A stretch of 49,476 nt of DNA from Frigoribacterium sp. Leaf8. GTDB taxonomy: Bacteria; Actinomycetota; Actinomycetes; Actinomycetales; Microbacteriaceae. A program made the position numbers and the translations under genes. The stretch covers positions 1 to 49,476 of the forward strand of contig NZ_LMKB01000003.1 in assembly GCF_001421165.1 (NCBI RefSeq), read 5' to 3'. A model generated the notes under the pieces. That model had not been told where the DNA came from, made no database searches, and saw only the letters and a program-made list of their open reading frames with translations. Shown piece by piece: positions 14,887 to 22,837 of the stretch (positions are counted from its first letter, which is position 1; each line of letters starts with the position of its first letter).

Positions 14887-15573
14887 ATGGCACACCTGCA
14901 CCGGGCCGGCATGAGCCCCTCCAAGATCGACCTGCTCGACGCCTGGGTGCCGACCCAGCCGTGGTTCGAGGGCCCACCCCGGTCCGAGGGCACGGCCGAC
15001 GAGGGCCTGCGCAGCGTCGCGGCCTTCCGCTTCGACGACCCGGCGGGCGAGGTCGGCGTCGAGACGATCATCGTCGCCACGCCCGACGGCGTGCAGTTGC
15101 AGGTGCCCCTCACGTATCGCGACGCTCCCCTGGCCGGTGCCGACGACCACCTCGTCGGGACGACCGAGCACTCGGTTCTCGGCACGCGGTGGGTCTACGA
15201 CGGCACGGCCGACCCGGTCTGGGCCGCGGCCCTCGCGACGGCCGTGCTGACCGGCGGCACCCAGGCCGAGGCCTGGTTCGAGGTCGACGGCGAGCGACAG
15301 GTCCGCGAGCCGAACTCGACCGTCGTCGGCAGCGGCACCCCGGGCACCCCCGTGCCCGACGTCGACCGCCTCACCGTCGACCAGGTCGAGGGCCGGACGG
15401 TCGTCACCGGCGCGGCGGTCCGCATCGTCGTCGCCCGCGTCCTCGGTCGACACGACGCCGGCGCCCTCGCCTCGACCGGCGGCCACAGCGGCGACCACGG
15501 GGTCGAGGTCCTCACCGGCACGTGGACCGGGCACGACCAGCCCGAGACGCTCGCCGTCGTGCTCACGGCATAG
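14887..15573 (+). CDS. MaK N-terminal-cap-like protein (CG0192 type)
   Basis: A 228-residue protein resembling the N-terminal cap domain of actinobacterial maltokinases and the CG0192 family. It has a start with a conserved Trp (LLDAWVPTQPWFEG), AAFRFDDPAGEVGVETIIV, VPLTYRDAPLAGADDHLVGTTEHSVLGTRWVYDG, and ATAVLTGGTQAEAWFE. No kinase domain follows, so it is an orphan cap domain. Such proteins are linked by genome context to alpha-glucan metabolism, but no activity is established. The ATG at 14887 is 7 nt after a TACGAT box, consistent with a leaderless transcript. It ends at two stacked terminator hairpins. Confidence 0.82.
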   Translation: MAHLHRAGMSPSKIDLLDAWVPTQPWFEGPPRSEGTADEGLRSVAAFRFDDPAGEVGVETIIVATPDGVQLQVPLTYRDAPLAGADDHLVGTTEHSVLGTRWVYDGTADPVWAAALATAVLTGGTQAEAWFEVDGERQVREPNSTVVGSGTPGTPVPDVDRLTVDQVEGRTVVTGAAVRIVVARVLGRHDAGALASTGGHSGDHGVEVLTGTWTGHDQPETLAVVLTA

Positions 15574-15581
15574 CCACCTGC

Positions 15582-15620
15582 AGGAGGCGCGGTGTGCGGT
15601 CGTCGCGCACCGCGCCTCCT
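15582..15620. terminator. terminator from an inverted motif pair
   Basis: AGGAGGCGCGGTG (15582-15594) pairs perfectly with CACCGCGCCTCCT (15608-15620) across a 13-nt loop, 8 bases after the MaK-cap-like stop. It is the same stem as at 13638-13675. Confidence 0.7.
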
Positions 15621-15632
15621 CGACGTCCGGGC

Positions 15633-15676
15633 AGGAGGCGCGGGTGGCGTCCTCGACGAACCGCCCCGCGCCTCCT
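15633..15676. terminator. second terminator-like inverted motif pair
   Basis: AGGAGGCGCGGG (15633-15644) and CCCGCGCCTCCT (15665-15676) form a 12-bp stem with a 20-nt loop. It lies directly downstream of the previous hairpin, so four motif copies occur within 94 bases. Confidence 0.6.
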
Positions 15677-15768
15677 CGTCTCGTCCCCAGACGGTCGCCG
15701 GGTGACGGGACGGTGAACGATCGTGCACGGGGCTTCGTCGGGAGGCACGCTGCCGCTACGGTGGCCCG

Positions 15769-16929
15769 ATGACGGCGATCGACACCTCCCCGACGACCGC
15801 GGCCCCCGCGCCCGGCACGCCCCTCACGGGCACGACCCCGACGAGCAGCGACCACCTTCGGTCGCCCCTGTCGGGCACCAGCTCCTCGGGTACGGATTTC
15901 TCGGGTTCGCCCCTCTCGGGCACCGTGCTCGCGACGCCGCCCACGGCCGAGCTGCACCTGCACGTCGAGGGCACGCTCGAACCCGAGCTCGTCTTCGCCC
16001 TCGCCGACCGCAACGACGTCGACCTGCCCTTCGCCTCGGTCGACAGGCTGCGCGCGGCGTACTCCTTCGGCTCGCTGCAGGAGTTCCTCGACCTCTACTA
16101 CGCGTGCACGGCCGTGCTGCAGACCGCACAGGACTTCCACGACCTCGCCTGGGCCTACCTCGAACGCGCCCACGCCCAAGGGCTGCGTCACGTCGAGATG
16201 TTCTTCGACCCCCAGGCGCACACCTCTCGCGACGTCGACGTCGACGAGGTCATCGACGGGCTGACCCAGGCACTCGGCGAGGCACGCGAGCGGTTCGGCA
16301 TCACGGGCGGGCTCATCCTCTGCTTCCTGCGGCACCTGCCGGTGGGCGACGCGGCCGCGACCCTCGAGTCCGTCGCGCACCGCGCCTCCGACCTGATCGG
16401 GGTGGGGCTCGACTCCTCCGAGGTGGGGTTCCCGCCCGCCGCGTTCGCCCGCGTCTTCGACCGTGCCCGCGCGCTCGGGCTGCACGTCGTCGCCCACGCC
16501 GGCGAAGAAGGCCCGCCGTCGTACGTCACGGACGCCCTCGACCTGCTGCACGTCGAACGCGTCGACCACGGGGTGCGCAGCCTCGAGGACGACGCCCTCG
16601 TCGCCCGCCTCGTCGCCGACCGGGTGCCGCTCACCGTCTGCCCACTGTCGAACCTGCGGCTCGCGGTGGTGTCCGACCTGGCCGAGCACCCGCTGCCCCG
16701 CATGCTCGAGGCCGGGCTGCTCGTCACCGTCAACAGCGACGACCCCGCCTACTTCGGCGGCTACGTCGGCGACAACTACGAGGCGCTGCGCGACGTGCTC
16801 GGGCTGGACGACGACATGCTCGCCCTGCTGGCGACGAACTCGGTCGAGGCGTCGTTCGCCGACGCCGGCCGCAAGGCCGAACTCACCGCCGAGGTGCAGG
16901 CCTGGCGCGAGGCACGTCGCGCGGCCTGA
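15769..16929 (+). CDS. adenine deaminase of the adenosine-deaminase family
   Basis: 386 residues. After an unusual 55-residue Ser/Thr/Gly-rich N-terminus with repeated LSGT blocks comes the deaminase barrel: H63 and H65 of HLHVEG, the FFDPQAH block (145-151) typical of adenine rather than adenosine deaminases, metal/catalytic HAGEE (H243, E246), DHGVRS, and the Asp pair D324-D325 in NSDDPAYF. The predicted reaction is adenine to hypoxanthine plus ammonia in purine salvage. A TACGGT box 6 nt before the ATG supports this start and a leaderless mRNA. The low-complexity head is unlike normal members (about 340 residues). Partial copies of the gene end, including the stop, follow. Confidence 0.88.
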   Translation: MTAIDTSPTTAAPAPGTPLTGTTPTSSDHLRSPLSGTSSSGTDFSGSPLSGTVLATPPTAELHLHVEGTLEPELVFALADRNDVDLPFASVDRLRAAYSFGSLQEFLDLYYACTAVLQTAQDFHDLAWAYLERAHAQGLRHVEMFFDPQAHTSRDVDVDEVIDGLTQALGEARERFGITGGLILCFLRHLPVGDAAATLESVAHRASDLIGVGLDSSEVGFPPAAFARVFDRARALGLHVVAHAGEEGPPSYVTDALDLLHVERVDHGVRSLEDDALVARLVADRVPLTVCPLSNLRLAVVSDLAEHPLPRMLEAGLLVTVNSDDPAYFGGYVGDNYEALRDVLGLDDDMLALLATNSVEASFADAGRKAELTAEVQAWREARRAA

Positions 16930-16972
16930 GGCTCGCTGCGTGAAGCGCGGGGCCTGAGGCGCGGGGCCTGAG
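16919..16972 (+). repeat. tandem near-copies of the adenine deaminase 3' end
   Basis: The gene end GCGCGGCCTGAGGC (with stop TGA at 16927) is followed by GCGCGGGGCCTGAGGC at 16945-16960 and an overlapping GCGGGGCCTGAGAC, each carrying the TGA. The units are short and irregular, so this is the weakest of four such cases. The remainder of 16973-17114 shows no gene. Confidence 0.4.
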
Positions 16973-17114
16973 ACACCGGGCACGGGGTGGGTGGGCGCCG
17001 ACGCACGCGAGGGCGGGCGAGTTCGTGCAGGACGGGCCGTTCCGATGGACCGGTGTCGACGAACCGGACGGACGGAGGTACCGTGCGTTCCGGTCGGTCA
17101 GGCGTCGCTGTTGG

Positions 17115-18368
17115 CTAGAGCGTGCGGCCGGCGTTGGCCTCGAGCCAGGCCTTGGGGTCGACCTGCGTCGTGCCGCCGAGCAGCACCTCGAAGTGCAGGT
17201 GCTCGCCGGTCGCGACACCACTGCGGCCGACCTTGCCGACCAGCTCGCCCACCTGGACCGTCTGCCCGGCGACCAGCGGGCTCGAACCGATCTGCATGTG
17301 CGCGTACAGGGTGCTGACGCGCTGCCCGTCGATCACGTGGTCGATCACGGCGTACTGACCGAACTGGCCGTGCATGCCAGACGTGCGCACCACGCCCGCG
17401 GCCGCGGCACCGATGGGGGTGCCGCCGCCGGGCGTCATGTCGAGGCCCATGTGCATGCTCGAGCACGCCGCGCACGGAGCCGCACGGGGACCGAAGCCCG
17501 AGCTGAGGACGACCGAGCCCGGGAACGGCCAGCGGATGTCACCGATGCCCGAGTTGACGATGGTGCCGGCCCCCGAGGAGGCGCGGTAGGAGTTCGTCGA
17601 CCCCGCGACGTTCTTCGAGGTGACGACGGGCTCGGGCTCGGGTGGCGGAGGCGGCGGCGGCGGTGCGTCGGTCACCCCGAAGGCGTCGCGGTCGGACACG
17701 GTCAGCACCACGAGCGACGCCGCGAGGGTCTGGGTCGGCATCGGCGCGGCACCGGCGGTCGGGATGTTCGACCCACCCAGGTCGCTCGCCGAGGCGGGGG
17801 TGAGGTTCGACGTGAAGAAGAGCATGACGGCGCAGACGCCGAGCACGGGCAAGGTCGCCGCACGGACGCGCGACGAGACGGCCCGAAGCCGCGAACGGCC
17901 GGGGGTCGCCCGAGGGCTCGGGTTCGGGCGGCCGGCCTCTCGGGTCCGACGGAGCACGGCCGGCACGGAGGGGCGCGGTCGGCGCGCGACACGGGTCGCG
18001 GGTGCCGCCTCGGTGGCCGTCGCACCCACTTCCGAACCATGCACCCGGTTGCTCGTGGGTGCATCGTTCGACACCGGGTTCATCGCCGGGCTGGTCGCAG
18101 GAGCAGCGGAGGACGGTGCGGAGACGGGCGCAGCAGGAGCGGCGGCAGCGACCGGAGCAGTCGGAGGCGCAGCGGACGACGGGGCGGAGACGGGCGCAGC
18201 GGACGACGGGGCAAAGGCAGAACCAGCGTCGGCAGCGGCGGCAGCGGCGCGCTCGAGGGCGCGGGCCTCGCGGCGGGTCAGCGGCACGGCGGCACCGGGC
18301 GTCTGCTCGACGGGCGAGGTCGGCTCGGCCGGCACCGCGGTCTCGCGGGTGTTCGAGGGGTCGGTCAT
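17115..18368 (-). CDS. M23 family metallopeptidase (membrane-anchored)
   Basis: A 417-residue peptidoglycan endopeptidase candidate. Residues 1-170 are a cytoplasmic-type Ala/Pro/Ser-rich stretch with repeated SAPSSAAP units. A membrane helix lies at about 171-188. An extracellular linker contains a run of eight Pro (236-243). The catalytic LytM domain spans about 280-410 with zinc ligands H306 and D310 (HMGLD) and H390/H392 (HLHFEV). The ligand set is complete, so it should be active, cleaving wall cross-bridges or stem peptides. AGGAAG precedes the ATG. One copy of the dispersed motif lies in the coding sequence at 17577. Confidence 0.92.
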   Translation of the reverse strand: MTDPSNTRETAVPAEPTSPVEQTPGAAVPLTRREARALERAAAAAADAGSAFAPSSAAPVSAPSSAAPPTAPVAAAAPAAPVSAPSSAAPATSPAMNPVSNDAPTSNRVHGSEVGATATEAAPATRVARRPRPSVPAVLRRTREAGRPNPSPRATPGRSRLRAVSSRVRAATLPVLGVCAVMLFFTSNLTPASASDLGGSNIPTAGAAPMPTQTLAASLVVLTVSDRDAFGVTDAPPPPPPPPEPEPVVTSKNVAGSTNSYRASSGAGTIVNSGIGDIRWPFPGSVVLSSGFGPRAAPCAACSSMHMGLDMTPGGGTPIGAAAAGVVRTSGMHGQFGQYAVIDHVIDGQRVSTLYAHMQIGSSPLVAGQTVQVGELVGKVGRSGVATGEHLHFEVLLGGTTQVDPKAWLEANAGRTL

Positions 18369-18664
18369 GAGCGCTTCCTGGGACGGACGGCGCGTCGACT
18401 CACGGTTCTCCTCGATGGGGCGGACCGACCCACCTTACGATCAGAGCCGCCCGCTGACCAGGGGTGGAGGCGAATTTTCAGGAGCTGCACCCTTCGTGGT
18501 CGACCGGCACCGCACCTCCTGACCGGGGTCGCTCGCCGTGATGCGGGTGACGCTACCGACCGTCCGGAGGGCCCGTCACACCCAGAACGCGGCACAGGCG
18601 GGGGTGCGGTCACCCCTCCTCGCGGGGCTTCCGCCGGGCAGGCGGCACCCCCTACCCTCGGGCC
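18369..18664. other. 296-base gap upstream of the M23 and PLDc_N genes
   Basis: The gap contains the divergent control regions of both genes and a one-mismatch copy of the dispersed motif (CCGCACCTCC at 18510-18519). A TACCCT box at 18653-18658 serves the downstream gene. I see no gene or stable hairpin here. Confidence 0.5.
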
Positions 18665-19051
18665 GTGACCTTCGTGCTGGCTGCCCTGCCCCTCCTGCTG
18701 ATCGTGGGGGCGCTCGTCGACATCGTCACGCGTCCCGACGGTGACGTGCGACACCTGCCCAAGGGCCTGTGGATCATGATCGTGCTGTTCCTGCCGCTGA
18801 TCGGCAGCATCGTCTGGTTCGCCGCGGGCCGCGAGTACGGCAGCCGCGTCGAGCAGATCGGACCCCGCGACCAGAGCCGATACCACGAGGCCGCGGCCCG
18901 CACGCTCGACCACCGCGTCCGCAGCACCGAGCAGCAGCTCGCCGACCTCGACCGCGAGGCCGAGCACTACGAGCGGCTCGCCCGTCTGGCGAAGCTCGAG
19001 GCCGAGGTCGAGCAGCGCCGCTCCACGGCCGGCGACGACGTCCCCGCCTGA
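18665..19051 (+). CDS. PLDc_N domain small membrane protein
   Basis: A 128-residue protein with two membrane helices (2-21 and about 34-54), the second in the phospholipase-D-nuclease N-terminal pattern KGLWIMIVLFLPLIGSIVWF. The rest is a charged coiled-coil-like tail (about 80-120, heptads such as LADLDREAEHYERLARLAKLEAEVEQ). There are no catalytic HKD motifs. Such proteins are common and uncharacterised in Actinobacteria. The GTG start lies 6 nt after a TACCCT box, so a leaderless transcript is likely. Confidence 0.85.
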   Translation: MTFVLAALPLLLIVGALVDIVTRPDGDVRHLPKGLWIMIVLFLPLIGSIVWFAAGREYGSRVEQIGPRDQSRYHEAAARTLDHRVRSTEQQLADLDREAEHYERLARLAKLEAEVEQRRSTAGDDVPA

Positions 19052-19086
19052 CCGGCCCCGCTCCTCCCGGCCGGCGGCGGCCGACG

Positions 19087-19158
19087 TCAGCCGCGCGGCC
19101 AGGCCGACAACAGCCGCGCAGCCCAGGCCGCCGTCAGCCGCGCAGCCAGGCCGCCGTC
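19087..19158 (-). repeat. three tandem copies of the alpha-glucosidase gene end
   Basis: The last 25 bases of the downstream GH13 gene including its stop (19134-19158) recur just beyond the stop at 19110-19135 and again at 19087-19108 with a few changes. The unit length is about 23-24 bases. The extra copies are non-coding because they lie after the stop codon. Confidence 0.6.
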
Positions 19159-20825
19159 TCGCCCGGCAGCTGCCCGGCATCCGTCAGCGGCCCGCTCGCG
19201 ACCAGCACCTCGCCCGAGCCCAGTCCGAGCGTGGCCAGGTCGACGGGCTCGGTGCCGAACACGCACACCACGTGCCATCCGCCGGGGCGGACGAGGTGCA
19301 ACACGTCGTCGCGGCCGTCGACGGGCAGCCAGTCGAGCGTCTCGTCGGTCTGCAGGTCGCGCCGCGCGGCGAGGGCCGCCCGGTAGAGCGCGAGCGTCGA
19401 CGTCGCGTCGGCTTCCTCGGCCTCGACCGAGTACTCGCCGAACCACGTGGGCTGCGGCAGGTGCGCCTCGCCCGGGCCGAAGCCGAACGACGGGCCCGAC
19501 CGGGTCCAGGGCAGCGGCACGCGGCAGCCGTCCCGACCGATGTCGACGCCGGGGTTGCGGAAGAACGACGGGTCCTGGCGCTCGTCGGCGGGGATGTCGG
19601 CGACCTCGGGCAGCCCGAGCTCCTCACCCTGGTAGACGTAGGCGGAACCGGGCAGGCCGAGCATGAACAGCGACGCGGCACGGGCCCGACGCAGGCCGGT
19701 CTCGACGTCGACCTCGGGCGAGGTGCCGCCCGAGAGCAGCCACTCGGCGCCCTGCTTGACGTCGCGACCGTCGAGGGCGGGCAGGCCGTACCGGGTCGCG
19801 TGACGGACGACGTCGTGGTTCGAGAACACCCAGGTCGTGGACGAGCCCGAGGCCTCGGCGGCGTCGAGGTTGTACGTGATGATGTCGTGGAACTGCGTGG
19901 CGTCGAAGTCGGCCTCGAGCAGGTCGAAGTTGAACGCCTGGCCCAGGCCCTCGGCGCTGGCGTAGCGGGCACGGCGCGACGGCTCGACCCAGGCCTCGGC
20001 CACGGCGATGCGCGGCGGGTCGTACTCGTCGAAGACCTCACGCCACGTGGCGTAGATCTCGTGCACCTCGTCGCGGTCCCAGAGCGGGTGGTCGCCGTCG
20101 GCCTTGGGCAGCGCCTCGAGCTCGGCCGTGGACGGCAGCACCTCGGGCAGGCTCTTCGCCAGCCCGTGCGCCACGTCGACCCGGAAGCCGTCGACGCCGC
20201 GGTCCGACCAGAAGCGCAGCGTGGTCAGGAAGTCCTCGCGCACCTCCGGGTTGTCCCAGTCCCAGTCGGGCTGCTCGCTCGCGAACGAGTGCAGGTACCA
20301 CTGGCCGTCGGCGACGCGGGTCCAGGCCGGGCCGCCGAAGATCGACGTCCAGTCCGAGGGCGGCAGCTCGCCGGTCTCGCCGAGACCGTCGCGGAAGATG
20401 TAGCGCGCCCGGGCGGGCGATCCGGCGGGAGCGGCCAGCGCCTCCTGGAACCAGACGTGCCGGTCGGACGAGTGGTTCGGCACGAGGTCGGCGATCACCC
20501 GGATGCCGACCGCGTGCAGCGCGTCGATCATCTCGTCGAACTGCGCGAGCGTGCCGATCTTGGGGTCGACGTCGCGGTAGTCGTCGACGTCGTACCCGCC
20601 GTCGGCGAGGGCCGACGGATAGAACGGGCTGAGCCAGACCGCGTCGACGCCCAGCCGCTGCAGGTAGGGCACCGCCGCCGTGATGCCGGGCAGGTCCCCG
20701 ATGCCGTCGCCGTTCGAGTCGGCGAAGCTGCGGGGGTAGATCTGGTAGACCGCCGCCTGGCGCCACCAGGTCGGGTCGTCGGTCAGCAGCTCGGTCGAGG
20801 GTGCGGTGCGGAGCGTGTCGGTCAT
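19134..20825 (-). CDS. GH13 alpha-glucosidase
   Basis: A 563-residue cytoplasmic alpha-glucosidase or oligo-1,6-glucosidase. The N-terminal AVYQIYPRSFADSNGDGIGDLPGI is diagnostic for the GH13 oligosaccharide-hydrolase group. Conserved regions include DLVPNHSS, FRVDVAH (nucleophile D217), VAEAWV (acid/base E277) and FSNHDVV (D338). It hydrolyses terminal alpha-linked glucose from short sugars brought in by the adjacent ABC importer. It is the last gene of a four-gene operon, 76 bases after the second permease. A copy of the dispersed motif sits in that gap. Confidence 0.94.
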   Translation of the reverse strand: MTDTLRTAPSTELLTDDPTWWRQAAVYQIYPRSFADSNGDGIGDLPGITAAVPYLQRLGVDAVWLSPFYPSALADGGYDVDDYRDVDPKIGTLAQFDEMIDALHAVGIRVIADLVPNHSSDRHVWFQEALAAPAGSPARARYIFRDGLGETGELPPSDWTSIFGGPAWTRVADGQWYLHSFASEQPDWDWDNPEVREDFLTTLRFWSDRGVDGFRVDVAHGLAKSLPEVLPSTAELEALPKADGDHPLWDRDEVHEIYATWREVFDEYDPPRIAVAEAWVEPSRRARYASAEGLGQAFNFDLLEADFDATQFHDIITYNLDAAEASGSSTTWVFSNHDVVRHATRYGLPALDGRDVKQGAEWLLSGGTSPEVDVETGLRRARAASLFMLGLPGSAYVYQGEELGLPEVADIPADERQDPSFFRNPGVDIGRDGCRVPLPWTRSGPSFGFGPGEAHLPQPTWFGEYSVEAEEADATSTLALYRAALAARRDLQTDETLDWLPVDGRDDVLHLVRPGGWHVVCVFGTEPVDLATLGLGSGEVLVASGPLTDAGQLPGETAAWLRG

Positions 20826-20901
20826 CGTGGAGCGAGGTCCTCTCGGGGGTGGTGGGTTGCCTTGGGGGTCAGGAGGCGCGGGTCGCGTCCCCGACGGACG
20901 C

Positions 20902-21828
20902 CTACTTGATCGCGCCCTGCGTCACGCCCGCCATCACCCAGCGCTGGGTGAAGAGGTAGACGACGATCGCCGGGGCCATCGCCATGAGGTACGAGGCGAA
21001 GGCGACGTTGTAGTCGTTGCTGAACTGCGTCTGGAAGATCTGTTGCAGCACGGGCAGGGTCTGCAGCGACGGGTCGGCGGTGATCAGCGACGGCATCGCG
21101 AAGTCGTTCCACGAGGCCAGGAAGGCGAAGATGCCGACCGTGGCGCTCATCGGGGCGAGCAGCGGGAAGACCAGGCGCCAGAAGACCTGCCAGGTGGTGG
21201 CGCCGTCGAGCCGCGCGCTCTCCTCCAGCTCTTCGGGCAACGACCGGAGGAACGCCGTGAACAGCAGGATCGAGAACGACAGCTGGAACATGACGTGCAG
21301 CAGCGCGACGCCGGCGGGGTTGTCGAGGCCGACGATGCCGGTCAACTTGATCTGCGACAGCGCGACGACCGGGAACGGCAGGAACATCGCGGCCAGCAGG
21401 TAGAAGAACGAGAAGCGGAACAGCTTGCGGTCCCAGTTGCGCGAGATCGCGTACGACGCCATCGAGGCGAGCACGACCGTGCCGACCACGGTCGCGGCCG
21501 TGACGAGGGTCGAGATGCCGAACGCCCGCGGGAAGTCGGTCAGCTGCCAGGCGGTCGCGAAGTTCGAGAAGTCGATCGGTGCCGGCAGGCTGAACGCGTT
21601 GCCGTCGACGGCCTGCGCCGACGTCTTGAGCGACATCGTGACGGTGACGTAGATCGGGATCAGCACGGTGATCGTGCCGAGCACCAGCAGCACGGTGACG
21701 AGGCGGTTCGGGCGTTCCCGACCGACGCGACCGCGTCGACGACGGGTGACGGCGTCGGCGTCGCGACCCGTGCCTCCTGGGGTGGGGGCCGCCGAGGCGG
21801 CCGGGGTGACGAGTGCGGTGTTCGCCAT
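20902..21828 (-). CDS. ABC sugar permease, MalG type
   Basis: A 308-residue inner-membrane permease with six predicted helices after a 35-residue polar N-terminus. The ATPase-contacting EAA loop is recognisable as ELEESARLDGATTWQVFWRLVFPLLAPM. The C-terminus is the usual QRWVMAGVTQGAIK of MalG-type subunits. With its partner it forms the channel for alpha-glucosides; no ATPase gene is in the operon, so a shared MsiK-type ATPase must serve it. The ATG overlaps the stop of the upstream permease by one base (TGATG). Confidence 0.93.
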   Translation of the reverse strand: MANTALVTPAASAAPTPGGTGRDADAVTRRRRGRVGRERPNRLVTVLLVLGTITVLIPIYVTVTMSLKTSAQAVDGNAFSLPAPIDFSNFATAWQLTDFPRAFGISTLVTAATVVGTVVLASMASYAISRNWDRKLFRFSFFYLLAAMFLPFPVVALSQIKLTGIVGLDNPAGVALLHVMFQLSFSILLFTAFLRSLPEELEESARLDGATTWQVFWRLVFPLLAPMSATVGIFAFLASWNDFAMPSLITADPSLQTLPVLQQIFQTQFSNDYNVAFASYLMAMAPAIVVYLFTQRWVMAGVTQGAIK

Positions 21829-22766
21829 CAGACGGCCGCCTTTCCGCGGGTGATCCGGAGTTGGACGAGCGCGATCGCGACGGCGATCACGAAGAAGATG
21901 GTCGCGTTGGCCATCTGGTAGGCGTAGTCGCCGCCGGTGAAGCCCGTGAAGATCGTCATCGCGATGCTGCGGGTCGACGTGCCGGGGCCGCCGTTCGTCA
22001 GGCCGACGATGATGTCGTACGAGTTCAGGAAGTTCTTGAAGCCGATGATCGTGTTGATCAGGACGTAGCCCGCCACGAGCGGCAGCGTGATCGACCGCAG
22101 CTGCTTCCAGCCCGAGGCGCCGTCGAGGCTGCTCGCCTCGTACACCTCGCCGGGGATCGCGAGCAGGCCCGCGATGTAGATCAGCAGCGTGCTCGGGATC
22201 GCCTGCCACGCGGTCACGACGACGATGCCGATCCAGGCGGTGTCGGCGTTCGCGAGGATGCTGTCCTGCAGCCCGGGGATGCCGAGCGAGGCGCCGAGGG
22301 CCGGCAACGAGTTCGAGAAGAGGAACTGGAAGACGAAGGCGATGATGATGCCCGAGATGACCATGGGGATCACGAAGACGGCCCGCAGCGCGGTCTTCGC
22401 CTTGATCTGCGAGGTCAGGCCGATCGCCAACAGCAGGGCGATCACGTTGACGGCGATCACCGTGACCAGCGCGAAGCCCATCGTGAAGCCGTACGAGCCG
22501 AGGATCGCCGGGTCGGTCGCCATCGCGAGGTAGTTGGTGACGCCGACCATGTCGAACTCGCCGAAGCCGATCGAGTTCGTGAAGCTGTAGAACACGCCCA
22601 TCACGGCCGGCAGGGTGATCGCCAGCGAGAAGAGGACGAGCGTCGGCACGAGGAAGAAGTAGAAGACCGGGTCGACGCGCCTGCCGCGGCGCCGCGGGTT
22701 GCCGGTCGTGCTGCCGCTCAGCGAGGTGCGGGCGCCTCGCGCGGCCGTGGGGGTGGTGGTGGCCAT
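21828..22766 (-). CDS. ABC sugar permease, MalF type
   Basis: A 312-residue permease with about six membrane helices and the EAA loop EVYEASSLDGASGWKQLRSITLPLV. A start at ATG 22766 has an AAGGAGA ribosome binding site. Another ATG at 22841 in the same frame overlaps the binding-protein stop (ATGA) and would add 25 residues, so both starts are possible. NGGPGTSTRSIAMTIF near the end is typical of the family. It is the heterodimer partner of the MalG-type subunit. Confidence 0.93.
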   Translation of the reverse strand: MATTTPTAARGARTSLSGSTTGNPRRRGRRVDPVFYFFLVPTLVLFSLAITLPAVMGVFYSFTNSIGFGEFDMVGVTNYLAMATDPAILGSYGFTMGFALVTVIAVNVIALLLAIGLTSQIKAKTALRAVFVIPMVISGIIIAFVFQFLFSNSLPALGASLGIPGLQDSILANADTAWIGIVVVTAWQAIPSTLLIYIAGLLAIPGEVYEASSLDGASGWKQLRSITLPLVAGYVLINTIIGFKNFLNSYDIIVGLTNGGPGTSTRSIAMTIFTGFTGGDYAYQMANATIFFVIAVAIALVQLRITRGKAAV

Positions 22767-22837
22767 CGGGTCTCCTTCGACTTGGGCGGTGGTCGGGGTG
22801 GCCGGGGCCGTGGTGCGGTCCGCGCCGTCGATCGCTT

